A DNA stretch of 64,000 nucleotides from an uncultured Eubacteriales bacterium (GTDB taxonomy: Bacteria > Bacillota > Clostridia > Christensenellales > Borkfalkiaceae), in NCBI GenBank assembly GCA_900540805.1, contig UQHL01000015.1, forward strand, positions 13,210-77,209, written 5' to 3'. How positions within the stretch are numbered: the first letter of the stretch is position 1; every line of letters starts with the position of its first letter. Shown one piece after another: positions 41,724 through 51,000 of this stretch. The notes beneath the pieces are model-generated. The model was not told the origin of the DNA. It did not search any database and was given only the letters and a program-made list of their open reading frames with translations. Both the position numbers and the translations under genes were made by a program.

Positions 41724-43276
41724 TCAACAATTTCGGAGATAACGATAATTACGGGGCGGGGTACGGCTACGGTTCCTACGGGGAACAGCCTGCCGCTCCC
41801 GTGCAGGAGCCTTTGGCAAACAACCTTTCGGGCGTTGCGAAAATCAAGGTCATCGGCGTGGGCGGCGCAGGAAACAATGCGGTCAACCGCCTGATTGAAT
41901 CGGGGCTGAAAAGCGCGGAATATATCGTCGTGAATACCGATAATCAAGCGCTTGCGCGCTCGAAGGCGACCAATCGCATCCAGATCGGCGCAAAGCTGAC
42001 GAAGGGGCTGGGCGCGGGTGCCGATCCTTCCGTGGGCAAAGCCGCGGCGGAAGAGAGCAAGGACATTATTCAAAACGTCCTTAAAGACACCGACCTCCTG
42101 TTTATTACGGCGGGTATGGGCGGCGGAACGGGCACGGGCGCCGCTCCCATTATCGCAAAGATCGCAAAGGACATGAAGATCCTCACCGTCGCGGTGGTGA
42201 CTCTGCCGTTTACGTTTGAAGCCAAACGCAGAATGGACAACGCCGTCGTCGGCGTGGAGGAACTGCGCAAATCGGTGGATTCGATCATTATAATTCCCAA
42301 CGACAAGATCCGCGAGGTGGTGCCGAAGGGGACGCCTTTCCCCGAAGCCCTCAAGGTGGCGGACGAGGTTTTGCGTCAGGGTATCCGCGGCATAGCGGAA
42401 CTGATTGTCAATCCCTCGCTGATCAATCTCGACTTCGCCGACGTGCGCACGACGTTGAAGGCGCGCGGTCTCGCTCATATGGGTATCGGCGTCGCCAAGG
42501 GCGAAAAGAGAATTTCCGACGCGGTGCGCTGTGCGGTATGCAGCCCCTTGCTCAATACCACGATCGAGGGAGCCAGCTCGGTCATTCTCAACGTCGTGGG
42601 CGGAAAGGACCTTTCTTTGGACGAAGTATGGATGGCCGCCGATCTCGTAAAGGGCGTGATCGATTTTTCCGCCAACGTCATTTTCGGCGCATGTATCGAC
42701 GAAAATATGTCCGACGAAGTGGAAGTGGTCATCATTGCGACGGGCTTCCCCGCGGGCGGACAGACCGTTACGGGCACGGAAGACCGCTCGGCTACGGCGC
42801 GCAAAGTGTCCTCGCTGTCCGAAAAGATCGACCGCGCCTATAACAACGGTATGGGCGGAGCCAACATGGCCGCGGGAAATGCGCCCGCACAGCCCGCTCC
42901 CGCGCAGCCGTTTTATCCCGCCTCCGGACAAAACGTAAATAATCCTTACGGCTCTTATAATGCGGGTTACGGAACGCAGGGAATTCCCAACGGATATACG
43001 CAGAATCCCTATCCGCCGACGGGCGCTCCCTATACCGCACCGACGGCGCCTTCTCCCTATGCAGACCCGTATCGTCAGCCTGCACCGCAGGAGGCCGGTC
43101 AATATCGCATGCCCGCCTACGGCGAAGTCGCGCCGGCGGCCGACCCCAACCGTTCTTTCGAGCCCGACGATCCCATTCCCGATCCGTCCCGCGCTCCCGT
43201 TGCTCAGGAGGCAGACAGAAAACATCGCCCCAAGTTTGTGGACTATTTCATTAAAAAGAATTCCGATAACAAATAA
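41720..43276 (+). CDS. ftsZ: cell-division GTPase FtsZ with extended tails
   Basis: 518-aa tubulin homologue that forms the Z-ring. GGAGNNAVNRLIESG and the tubulin signature GMGGGTGTGAAPI define the GTPase. A Tyr/Gly/Asn-rich N-terminal extension of about 40 residues precedes it. The C-terminal linker is about 150 residues, rich in Pro, Tyr, Gln and Gly, ending in a basic conserved peptide (RPKFVDYFIKKN) that should bind FtsA. FtsZ is commonly about 350-400 aa, so both tails are long. Translationally coupled to ftsA (ATGA) and followed by a strong terminator. Confidence 0.97.
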   Translation: MINNFGDNDNYGAGYGYGSYGEQPAAPVQEPLANNLSGVAKIKVIGVGGAGNNAVNRLIESGLKSAEYIVVNTDNQALARSKATNRIQIGAKLTKGLGAGADPSVGKAAAEESKDIIQNVLKDTDLLFITAGMGGGTGTGAAPIIAKIAKDMKILTVAVVTLPFTFEAKRRMDNAVVGVEELRKSVDSIIIIPNDKIREVVPKGTPFPEALKVADEVLRQGIRGIAELIVNPSLINLDFADVRTTLKARGLAHMGIGVAKGEKRISDAVRCAVCSPLLNTTIEGASSVILNVVGGKDLSLDEVWMAADLVKGVIDFSANVIFGACIDENMSDEVEVVIIATGFPAGGQTVTGTEDRSATARKVSSLSEKIDRAYNNGMGGANMAAGNAPAQPAPAQPFYPASGQNVNNPYGSYNAGYGTQGIPNGYTQNPYPPTGAPYTAPTAPSPYADPYRQPAPQEAGQYRMPAYGEVAPAADPNRSFEPDDPIPDPSRAPVAQEADRKHRPKFVDYFIKKNSDNK

Positions 43277-43286
43277 AGAGAATATG

Positions 43287-43319
43287 CCCCGTCCGATTGC
43301 AGCGATCGGACGGGGTTTT
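43287..43319 (+). terminator. intrinsic terminator after ftsZ
   Basis: CCCCGTCCGAT, 7-base loop, ATCGGACGGGG and TTTT: perfect 11-bp stem. Confidence 0.9.
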
Positions 43320-43332
43320 GCGTTATACGGAT

Positions 43333-43364
43333 GAAAGGACCTCCGTTTGCGCGGACGTCCTTTC
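43333..43364. other. hairpin between ftsZ and spoVG
   Basis: A 13-bp stem with one mismatch (GAAAGGACCTCCG against CGGACGTCCTTTC) and a 6-base loop. There is no T-run on either strand; it lies after the convergent ftsZ and spoVG genes. Confidence 0.45.
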
Positions 43365-43434
43365 AAGGAAGAATAAATCAGATATGTGAGTAAGCGGTTA
43401 AAAAGAATAAAATGCGCATAAAAGTATGGCCTGT

Positions 43435-43701
43435 TTATGCGGTGGCGGTCAAAGCGGCGGCATAAGCCTCTAAAATAGTGGCTTTCATAAATTCCCTCGT
43501 TTCCGTATTGAGGGGATGGACGATGTCTTTGTATGTTCCGTCAACGGCTTTTCGGCTTGGCATTGCGATGAAAAGGCTGTCCGTTCCCTGTAGGATCTTG
43601 ATATCGTGGACGACGAAACATCCGTCGATCGTAACCGCGGCAATGGCTTTTAATTTCCCCGTGCTTTCGATAAGTTTTATACGTATATCCGAAATTTTCA
43701 T
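43435..43701 (-). CDS. spoVG: SpoVG-family RNA/DNA-binding regulator
   Basis: 88-aa SpoVG. KISDIRIKLIESTGKLKAIA and the block VVHDIKILQG, followed by FIAMPSR, are diagnostic. SpoVG is a widespread small nucleic-acid-binding regulator that affects septation and sporulation in Bacillus and surface functions in other Bacillota; its presence does not prove sporulation. It is encoded alone, convergent with ftsZ. Confidence 0.96.
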   Translation of the reverse strand: MKISDIRIKLIESTGKLKAIAAVTIDGCFVVHDIKILQGTDSLFIAMPSRKAVDGTYKDIVHPLNTETREFMKATILEAYAAALTATA

Positions 43702-43733
43702 AATGTATCGCCCTTATATCGATAATTTAGATT

Positions 43734-43762
43734 ATTTTACCATATTATAACTAAATTTTCAA
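43734..43762 (-). promoter_or_regulatory. promoter of spoVG
   Basis: On the minus strand, TTGAAA (43757-43762), 17 bp, TAAAAT (43734-43739): a sigma-A-type element, unlike the sigma-H promoter of B. subtilis spoVG. Confidence 0.7.
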
Positions 43763-43848
43763 GTAGTTTTCACAAAGTTTTTTCAATTTAACTATAATAA
43801 TATACGATAACAGTCATAATTATTTATTATAGCTCATATACATACTGC

Positions 43849-45201
43849 ATGCAACTGAGTTATTTCGACAATCTGCGTAAGTTTTACTTTATCGGAATAG
43901 GGGGAATCAGCATGAGCGCGCTGGCTAAATTTCTCCTTGCCGGCGGCTATGAGGTCGCGGGGAGCGACATGACGGCGGGCGAGCAAACGGAAGAGCTGGC
44001 CTTATGCGGCGTAAAAATTTTTATCGGAGGCGACGCGGGCAATCCGCTGTTGCGGGACGCGGACGCGGTGGTTTACACCAGTGCGGTTTCCGAGGAAAAT
44101 GCCGAGTTGAAGGAAGCGCGGGCGCGCGGGAAAAAAATTTGGAAGAGGTCGGAATTTTTGAATGTCGTCAGCAAAACGTTCTCTCACGTCACGGCCGTCG
44201 CGGGCAGTCACGGCAAGACGACGTGTACGGCCATGTGCGCGCATATTCTCCGCGAAACAAACGTTCCTTTCGCCGCGCATATCGGAGGCGAGGACGGGGA
44301 TTTCGGCAACTTTTATATGAGCGGTCGGGATTTTTTTGTGACCGAGGCGTGCGAATATAAAAAAAATCTGCTCGAGATCGAGGCGGAAACCGCGATTCTG
44401 CTCAATATAGACCGCGATCACATGGAATGTTACGACGGCATGGAGGATCTCGTCGATACCTTTCGGCAATATTGCAACAGTGCGGACACCGCTTTCGTGT
44501 GCGCGGACGACGAACGGTGCGCAAGCTTAGGCGAATTTTCTACTTTCGGCATTAAAAACCCCCGCTCCGACTATCGGGCGGTCAATATACGTCAGTCGGG
44601 ACAAAAGTATTCGTTTACCGTATCGGAATACGGTAAATCGCTCTGCCGCGTTCATCTAAAGGCTGCGGGACGGTGCAACGTTTACAATGCGCTGGCGGCG
44701 TTTGCGGCGATGCGGCGGTACGGCTTTGACGAGAGGGAAATTTGTCGGGGGCTGGAGAGCTTTACGGCCGTCAAACGTCGCTTCGAGCATATCGGGAATT
44801 ATGCGGGAGCAGCCTTTATATGCGATTATGCCCATCATCCGCGCGAAATTCTGGCTACGGTTGCCACGGCGGAAAAAATGTGCTCGGGGACGCTCTATGT
44901 GGTTTTTCAGCCGCATACCTATTCGAGAACGAAACTTTTGATGGAAGAATTTGTCAGAGCTTTGCGTCCCGTCAAAAATCTTATGATCTATAAGACCTAT
45001 CCCGCCAGAGAATATTTCGACGCGGCGGGCAGCGCGGCGACGCTGGCGGAAAACGTGGGAAGCTGTCTGTATGCGGAAAGCGTGCGGGAGCTGAAGACCT
45101 GGCTGAGAAGCACCGTTCAGACGGGCGATATCGTGCTGTTTTTGGGCGCGGGAGATATTTATTATGCGGCGCAGTATCTGTTGAAAGAGTTGAATAAGTG
45201 A
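43849..45201 (+). CDS. murC: UDP-MurNAc-L-alanine ligase MurC
   Basis: 450-aa Mur ligase that adds L-alanine to UDP-MurNAc. It starts with FYFIGIGGISMSALAKFL, has the ATP loop AGSHGKTTCTAM, then LNIDRDHMECY and the C-terminal DYAHHPREI. It stands alone with spoVG on one side and ftsK on the other, outside the main mur cluster. No clear SD precedes ATG 43849, but the family start fits. A long hairpin terminator follows. Confidence 0.96.
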   Translation: MQLSYFDNLRKFYFIGIGGISMSALAKFLLAGGYEVAGSDMTAGEQTEELALCGVKIFIGGDAGNPLLRDADAVVYTSAVSEENAELKEARARGKKIWKRSEFLNVVSKTFSHVTAVAGSHGKTTCTAMCAHILRETNVPFAAHIGGEDGDFGNFYMSGRDFFVTEACEYKKNLLEIEAETAILLNIDRDHMECYDGMEDLVDTFRQYCNSADTAFVCADDERCASLGEFSTFGIKNPRSDYRAVNIRQSGQKYSFTVSEYGKSLCRVHLKAAGRCNVYNALAAFAAMRRYGFDEREICRGLESFTAVKRRFEHIGNYAGAAFICDYAHHPREILATVATAEKMCSGTLYVVFQPHTYSRTKLLMEEFVRALRPVKNLMIYKTYPAREYFDAAGSAATLAENVGSCLYAESVRELKTWLRSTVQTGDIVLFLGAGDIYYAAQYLLKELNK

Positions 45202-45235
45202 TTGTTTCGGCAATAAGAACGGGGCGTAGCGCAAC

Positions 45236-45291
45236 AAAATCGGCGGAAGGGGAGAGAAAAGAAAAAATCTCTCTCCTTCCGCCGATTTTTT
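45236..45291. terminator. long hairpin terminator between murC and ftsK
   Basis: AAAATCGGCGGAAGG and CCTTCCGCCGATTTT, with an inner GAGAGA/TCTCTC pairing, give a stem of about 22 bp followed by T's. Confidence 0.9.
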
Positions 45292-45303
45292 GCTTCAATA
45301 CAA

Positions 45304-45332
45304 TTGATAAATAAGAAAAAAAATGTTATAAT
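45304..45332 (+). promoter_or_regulatory. promoter of ftsK
   Basis: TTGATA (45304-45309), 17 bp, TATAAT (45327-45332). Confidence 0.85.
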
Positions 45333-45360
45333 ATGAGGGTATAAACGGGAGGTGAACGCC

Positions 45361-48300
45361 TTGAAAGAGAATAACGAAAAAAATAAGGACGAAAAAGAGA
45401 AGAACAGGAGGGCGGAGATCGTCACTCGGGAAAGCCTCGGCGCCGTCGGCGTCGTGTTTTCCGTACTCGCTCTGCTCATTCTCTTTACACGCTCTTTGAT
45501 TTTCGGCGAAATCGGTGTTACGATCGACTATTTTCTCCTGGGAATGTTCGGTTACTGTGCTTATCCGCTGTTTCTTGCGCTGTTGTATCTTTCTGTGACT
45601 TCGGTGATCGGGAAACGTTTTATCCGCAACAGAAAGGCCGCCGCGGCTATTGCCGCCTCGGTCGTTTTTCTCATGCTTATTCTGCATATCGCACTTACCT
45701 ACAAGTGGGAGCTTTCGGGCTATATTTCCGCGTGTTTTAAGGCCGGAAAGGACGGAATCGGTACGGCGACCGCCGCAGGGTGGACGGGGGCGATTTTCGT
45801 ATATCCGCTTGTAAAACTGACTACGCGTATCGGCGCTTTGATTATATTTTCCGCGCTGTTTTTACTTGGCGCCTATCTTTCCGTATGCTTCGTGACGGGC
45901 GGGGGGCTTTGGCTCAGGTCGAAAAAAGAAAAAAAGTCGCCCGTAAAGCCCGAAACGCAGGCAAAGGCGTCCGCGCCTGTTTCCTTTGGCGAAGCGGGTT
46001 ATCCGTACGGAGAAGATAGGATTCTTCCCCGCGCAAATGAGCCGTCGGGACAACCGCACGAGCGTATTCCCGTTTCCGCAAACGCGGCGGACGGCAGGGG
46101 CGGGGCGTATATGCAGCAGCCTGCGGCTCCGTACGGAGCTCCTTATGCTCCCGCCCCCGAAGTAAGACAGCGGCCGGGCGTGATGCTTTCCGGCGGCGAT
46201 TACGCCGCGGGCAACGGACGAGTTTCTCCCGCGGAGCCATCGAATGCGTTTTCTCCGTTCGGCACTTTTTCTTCCCCTGCCGTCCGTTCCGAGCCGGGCA
46301 TTCCGGCAAGTACGGAAAATTCCGCGGGGTATCGGGAATACCAGCAGAGCAAAGAATTTTTGTTCGGCAGTTCGCCCGCCGAGATCTACCGTAAAAATCT
46401 CATTTTCGACAGTAACGCTAACGTCAATAAAAAGCCGCCCGTCGATCCCGACCAGCCGACCGTATATGACGGCACGTTTGCGGGATCTTATTCCGCGGCG
46501 TATGCCGAGTCGGTAAACGGCGGAGACGAGCCTGCCCGCCCCGCGAAGATATTGACGGATAACGTCAGGGGGCAAGATTTATATGCGCCTCCCTACACCC
46601 TTCGAGATGGCGGTCCCGAACCCGGATTTGGAAATGCGGCAGCTTTCATACCGCCCGTTTCCCCGACGGTTGCACCCGTTCCGCCTTTCCCCGCAGAGCC
46701 TGTTCCGCCCGTTCGGACGGAACCCGTGCAAACTCCCAGCGTGCATATTTCCACGCCGGAAGCCGATGTCGGCGGGGAGAGCTTTCGAGGCGCAGAGCCC
46801 GTTTTTCCCACGTCTCCAAAGGAGGAGGAAAAGGACGGCCGCGGCATGTCCTCCGTATTCGGAGAGGAACGGAAGGAAACTCCGCCCGCACCTGCGGAGA
46901 GGACTCGCCCCGGATTTTTCGATATTTTTTCGCCCTCCAACCCCAACATTTACGGCAACGGGGGCGGGGCGGACGAAGCTCAGCCCGAGACGCTTTCGGG
47001 CGGAAGAGAGGACTTTGGCCGTATCTCCGAGCGTGGAAATTCAGACGTTTTTGGCCGCTCGGACAGAAGAGACGAGCTTTCTCCCTTTGACGACCGCGCG
47101 CGAGAGGCGGAGGAACGCCCGCTCGGCAGCAAGAGGGATATTTTTGACGACGAGGACGATAAGGAAAATCCTTACAGTCTGCGTTCCGATTTTTCGGAAC
47201 AGCGCGGCGGAATGCCTGCGGAAGGCGATCCGTCCGGAGCGGACGACGTACCGTTCGGTCGTTCTTCGCGCATGGATTCACCCCGCATAGAGGATTCCCG
47301 CATGAAGCCTTCGCGCATGGACGGAGAGAGGAATGCGGAGAGGCGCAGCGAGGTATTTGTAGAACCGCCCTGTCCCGTTCCGCCGCCTGCGCCTAAGCCC
47401 AGGCCCCGCGTTCATAAACCTTATCGTCCCGCGCCGCTCGACTATTTCGACTGTCGGGATGTGGAACCCGACTCCAACGCGGAGGAAGTGGAAAACAATA
47501 AGCATACCATTCTTGAAACGTTGGACGCCTTCAAGGTGACGGACGCAACGATTGCGTCGGTCACGTACGGCCCTACGGTTACGAGGTACAACGTAGTTAT
47601 TCCGCGCAATATTTCCGCGAAAAAGGTGGTTTCTCTCGATCAGGAAATTGCCATGAGCCTTTATGCGGCCAAAGGGGTGAATATCTATCCCAATTTCGAG
47701 GACGGCGCGGTCAGCATCGAGGTTCCGAATAAAAACAGACAGTTTGTTCAGCTCGGCTGCATGTTGACGGGGGACGGCTTTACGAAGTCCAAGTCAACTT
47801 CGCTGGTTTATGCAATGGGCAAGGACGTCGGCAACCGCAAGGTTTACGGCGATATCTGCAAAATGACCCACCTGCTGGTGGCAGGCGCTTCGGGCTCGGG
47901 TAAAAGTGTGTTCCTGCGCAGCCTCATTATCAGCTTGATCGTAAAATATTCTCCCGACGAGCTGAGACTTATTCTTATCGACCCTAAAAAGACAGAGTTC
48001 GTCATTTACGATCATCTGCCTCATCTGATGATCAACGAGATCATCACGGATATCAATAAAGTTATTCAAAGTCTCAACTGGGCAATCGGTGAAATGAATC
48101 GTCGTTACGGCCTGTTCGAACAGATGAGCCGTTCGGGGACATATGTCGTCAATATTGACGAATATAACGCCAATGTCGCGGCGGGGGAGGAAAAGCTCCC
48201 GAAGATTGTCATTATCGTCGATGAACTTGCCGACCTCATGCTTGCGGCAAAAAAGGAGGTCGAGGACAGAATCCAAAACCTCACGCAGAAATCCCGTGCG

Positions 48301-48879
48301 GCGGGTATTCATCTCATCATCGCCACCCAGCGTCCTTCCGCGGACGTCATCACGGGGGTCATCAAGGGCAACCTGCCCACGAGAATTGCATTTTCCGTAG
48401 CTTCGGAAGTCGATTCCCGCGTTATTCTGGACGCATCGGGCGCCCAGAAGCTTTTGGGATACGGCGATCTCCTGTATATCATGGCGGGCATGAATACGCC
48501 GACCCGCGTACAGGGCGCCTCCATATCTTCCGAGGACGCGCAGAAGGTGGTGAACTTTATCAAGGCGAACAACGAGGCGGAATACGACGAATCGGCTTCC
48601 GCATTTATCAATAACACCAAAATGCAGGGCGACGAAACGGAGGAAAGCGAAGACGAAGGCGTGGAGGAGGTATATATCGAGGCGCTTCGGTATATCATTC
48701 AAAGCGGAAGCGCGTCCATTTCCATGATTCAGCGCAAGTGTTCCGTGGGGTATAATAAGGCGGGGAAGATCATCGAATGGATGGAAGATATGGGCTATAT
48801 TTCCGCATTCGACGGCGCTAAAGCCAGAAAGGTACTCATTACCAAAGAGGAATTTGAAAGCAAGTACGGCCCTCTGTGA
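45361..48879 (+). CDS. ftsK: FtsK/SpoIIIE DNA translocase with long disordered linker
   Basis: 1172-aa septal DNA pump. Four membrane helices lie at about 25-190. A very long linker (about 200-690) rich in Pro, Arg, Glu and Ser follows, with Arg-Met-Asp/Glu repeats (SRMDSPRIEDSRMKPSRMDG) near its end. Then come the alpha and RecA-like beta motor domains with Walker A GASGSGKS at 842-849, VIIVDELADLM, and FtsK-typical IATQRPSADVITGVIKGNLP. The C-terminal winged-helix gamma domain (SISMIQRKCSVGYNKAGKII) reads chromosome polarity sequences. Typical SpoIIIE is about 790 aa; the linker explains the extra length. Start TTG 45361 lies 8 bases after GGGAGG; GTG 45352 overlaps the SD. Confidence 0.96.
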   Translation: MKENNEKNKDEKEKNRRAEIVTRESLGAVGVVFSVLALLILFTRSLIFGEIGVTIDYFLLGMFGYCAYPLFLALLYLSVTSVIGKRFIRNRKAAAAIAASVVFLMLILHIALTYKWELSGYISACFKAGKDGIGTATAAGWTGAIFVYPLVKLTTRIGALIIFSALFLLGAYLSVCFVTGGGLWLRSKKEKKSPVKPETQAKASAPVSFGEAGYPYGEDRILPRANEPSGQPHERIPVSANAADGRGGAYMQQPAAPYGAPYAPAPEVRQRPGVMLSGGDYAAGNGRVSPAEPSNAFSPFGTFSSPAVRSEPGIPASTENSAGYREYQQSKEFLFGSSPAEIYRKNLIFDSNANVNKKPPVDPDQPTVYDGTFAGSYSAAYAESVNGGDEPARPAKILTDNVRGQDLYAPPYTLRDGGPEPGFGNAAAFIPPVSPTVAPVPPFPAEPVPPVRTEPVQTPSVHISTPEADVGGESFRGAEPVFPTSPKEEEKDGRGMSSVFGEERKETPPAPAERTRPGFFDIFSPSNPNIYGNGGGADEAQPETLSGGREDFGRISERGNSDVFGRSDRRDELSPFDDRAREAEERPLGSKRDIFDDEDDKENPYSLRSDFSEQRGGMPAEGDPSGADDVPFGRSSRMDSPRIEDSRMKPSRMDGERNAERRSEVFVEPPCPVPPPAPKPRPRVHKPYRPAPLDYFDCRDVEPDSNAEEVENNKHTILETLDAFKVTDATIASVTYGPTVTRYNVVIPRNISAKKVVSLDQEIAMSLYAAKGVNIYPNFEDGAVSIEVPNKNRQFVQLGCMLTGDGFTKSKSTSLVYAMGKDVGNRKVYGDICKMTHLLVAGASGSGKSVFLRSLIISLIVKYSPDELRLILIDPKKTEFVIYDHLPHLMINEIITDINKVIQSLNWAIGEMNRRYGLFEQMSRSGTYVVNIDEYNANVAAGEEKLPKIVIIVDELADLMLAAKKEVEDRIQNLTQKSRAAGIHLIIATQRPSADVITGVIKGNLPTRIAFSVASEVDSRVILDASGAQKLLGYGDLLYIMAGMNTPTRVQGASISSEDAQKVVNFIKANNEAEYDESASAFINNTKMQGDETEESEDEGVEEVYIEALRYIIQSGSASISMIQRKCSVGYNKAGKIIEWMEDMGYISAFDGAKARKVLITKEEFESKYGPL

Positions 48880-48952
48880 GCTCCGCCAAATAGAAAATAA
48901 AAAAATTTCGGAAAAATTTTACAAAAGCGGCGCACGTATGTCATATTTATTG

Positions 48953-48961
48953 TGATATAAT
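48953..48961 (+). promoter_or_regulatory. extended -10 promoter of the rimO operon
   Basis: TGATATAAT (extended -10, TGnTATAAT) at 48953-48961 with no good -35, 77 bases before rimO. Confidence 0.6.
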
Positions 48962-49038
48962 AGGATTGGAAATACAAAAACGCAAAGTAGGCTTTTGCAT
49001 TTGTGTGCGGGCAAAGATAACGAAGGAAAACGCAAAGA

Positions 49039-50373
49039 ATGTTGGAAAACAAAAAATTCGGAGTGATTTCGCTGGGGTGCGACAAAAATCGCGTGGACAG
49101 CGAAAAGCTGATCGGCCTGCTGAAAGAGCGGGGCTGTTCGCTGACGGACGATCTTTCGCAGGCGGAGATTGTCGTCGTCAATACGTGCGCCTTTCTCGAA
49201 TCGGCGAGAAAAGAATCGATCGATACAATTTTAGAGTGCGCGGGATACAAGAAAAACGGAAAATTGGAGAAAATAGTAGTGACGGGATGTCTGCCGCAGA
49301 AATTTATCGGCGAGCTGTACGACCCGTTGACGGAAGCGGACGTTTTTTTAGGTATTCACGATTACGAAAAAATTTTCGAAGCGCTCGAGGCTTCCTATGC
49401 GGGAAACGAGCGGGAAAATTACGTCGGGAAAGGAAGCGACGGCTTTCGCGCGGCGCGGGTGCTTACCACCTGGCCTCATTATGCTTATCTTAAGATTGCG
49501 GACGGGTGTTATAATCATTGTACGTATTGTCTCATTCCGAAAATCCGCGGAAAATATGTTTCCTATCCTATGGAGGATTTGTTAAAAGAGGCGGAGAATT
49601 TGGGGGAGGTATCGGAGCTGGTCGTTGTCGCACAGGATACTACCCGTTACGGAGAGGATTTGTACGGCGTCAATAAGTTCCCCGAGCTGCTCCATAGGCT
49701 TTCGCTGCTCGAAAACGTCCGCAGAATACGCCTTTTGTATTGCTATCCCGACGTGATCGGAGACGAACTGATTGCGGAGATACGCCACAACGAAAAAATC
49801 GTCAAATATATTGATATTCCCCTGCAGCATTCGGAGGATCGCGTGCTGAAGCTGATGAACCGAAAGGGAACGCGAAAAAGCTATCTGGCGCTTATCGAAA
49901 AGCTTCGCAGGGAAATTCCCGATATTGCGATCCGCTCTACGTTCATTTCGGGGTTTCCTACTGAAACGGAGAAAGAGTTTGAGGAAATGAAAGCGTTTTT
50001 ACGAGAGGCAGAATTAGTTAATTGCGGTTTTTTCGCCTATTCGAGAGAGCCGGACACGGCCGCCGCGAGGATGTCGCCGCAGGTGCACCCTTCGACGAAG
50101 CGCCGCCGCGTACGCGAGCTATACGAAATGCAGCGGGAAATTTCGAAAAAACTTCTTTCCTCTTTCGTGGGGAAGGAGCTGGAAGTGCTTTGCGACGGAA
50201 TCGATTACGAAAAAAACTGCTTTGTCGGGAGGGCGTATTTCAGCGCCCCCGAAATCGACGGAAGGGTTTATTTTCACGCCCGCGAAGTTATGCAGGGAGA
50301 GACGTACAAAGTCGTTATCAACAGCGCCGACAGCTATGATCTGTACGGCGAAACGGAGGATTATCGTTCATGA
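49039..50373 (+). CDS. rimO: ribosomal protein uS12 methylthiotransferase RimO
   Basis: 444-aa radical-SAM methylthiotransferase. UPF0004 cluster cysteines Cys14, Cys50 and Cys84; radical-SAM Cys157-x3-Cys161-x2-Cys164 (DGCYNHCTYC); C-terminal TRAM domain. It modifies Asp of ribosomal protein S12; the related MiaB would modify tRNA, but SLGCDKNRVDSE at the start is the RimO form. First gene of the rimO-pgsA-cinA-recA string; overlaps pgsA by 4 bases. Confidence 0.95.
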   Translation: MLENKKFGVISLGCDKNRVDSEKLIGLLKERGCSLTDDLSQAEIVVVNTCAFLESARKESIDTILECAGYKKNGKLEKIVVTGCLPQKFIGELYDPLTEADVFLGIHDYEKIFEALEASYAGNERENYVGKGSDGFRAARVLTTWPHYAYLKIADGCYNHCTYCLIPKIRGKYVSYPMEDLLKEAENLGEVSELVVVAQDTTRYGEDLYGVNKFPELLHRLSLLENVRRIRLLYCYPDVIGDELIAEIRHNEKIVKYIDIPLQHSEDRVLKLMNRKGTRKSYLALIEKLRREIPDIAIRSTFISGFPTETEKEFEEMKAFLREAELVNCGFFAYSREPDTAAARMSPQVHPSTKRRRVRELYEMQREISKKLLSSFVGKELEVLCDGIDYEKNCFVGRAYFSAPEIDGRVYFHAREVMQGETYKVVINSADSYDLYGETEDYRS

Positions 50374-50960
50374 ATTTACCCAATAAGATTTCCGTCGCGA
50401 GAATTTGCATGATTCCCGTATTCGTGCTCTTTTTCTTTTTAGACGCGATTCCTTACAATCACGTCATCGCGGCGGTGATATTCGCCCTGGCCGCGTTGAC
50501 CGATCTTCTCGACGGGCATATCGCTCGCTCGAGAAATCTCGTCACCAACCTCGGCAAATTTCTCGACCCGATCGCGGACAAAGTGCTGGTCGCCACCGCG
50601 TTTATTCTGATGCTGACGGTGCGGGATATTTTCGGGCTTCTCGGCGATTGGTGCTACGCGGCAGGCGCGGTCTGCATCTGCGTTATTCTGGCGCGGGAGC
50701 TCATCATCAGCGCCTTCCGTCAGATTGCGGCGACGGCGGGCGTGGTGCTTGCCGCGGAAAAGCTGGGTAAATACAAGACCGCTTTTCAGGACGGTTGTGT
50801 CTTCGTGCTTTTACTGGCGGTGGATTTTTCGGGCACGGCGGGGCGCATCATCAATATTACAGGACTTGTGCTGTTCGTCGTTGCGACGGTTCTCACCGTT
50901 TGGTCGGGGATATCGTACGTCGTCAAAAATCGGGCCGTGTTGAGAGATACGGCGCACTAA
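50370..50960 (+). CDS. pgsA: CDP-diacylglycerol-glycerol-3-phosphate 3-phosphatidyltransferase
   Basis: 196-aa membrane enzyme of phosphatidylglycerol synthesis. It has the CDP-alcohol phosphotransferase signature: the DG and AR of LLDGHIARSR, then Gly and the two Asp of LGKFLDPIADK. NLPNKISVARICMIP at the start is typical. About five hydrophobic segments. Translationally coupled to rimO (ATGA). Confidence 0.95.
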   Translation: MNLPNKISVARICMIPVFVLFFFLDAIPYNHVIAAVIFALAALTDLLDGHIARSRNLVTNLGKFLDPIADKVLVATAFILMLTVRDIFGLLGDWCYAAGAVCICVILARELIISAFRQIAATAGVVLAAEKLGKYKTAFQDGCVFVLLLAVDFSGTAGRIINITGLVLFVVATVLTVWSGISYVVKNRAVLRDTAH

Positions 50961-51000
50961 AAAGAATGACAGAGGAAAAAACGGAGGAGAAGGCCTTACG

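Noticed and set aside
41684..43366. Very long antisense open frame (560 codons) opposite ftsZ
   Set aside because: A shadow of ftsZ codon use: His/Arg-rich translation, no family resemblance, no promoter or RBS.
48880..49038. LexA box upstream of the rimO-recA operon
   Set aside because: No CGAAC-N4-GTTCG or close variant seen here or directly ahead of recA.
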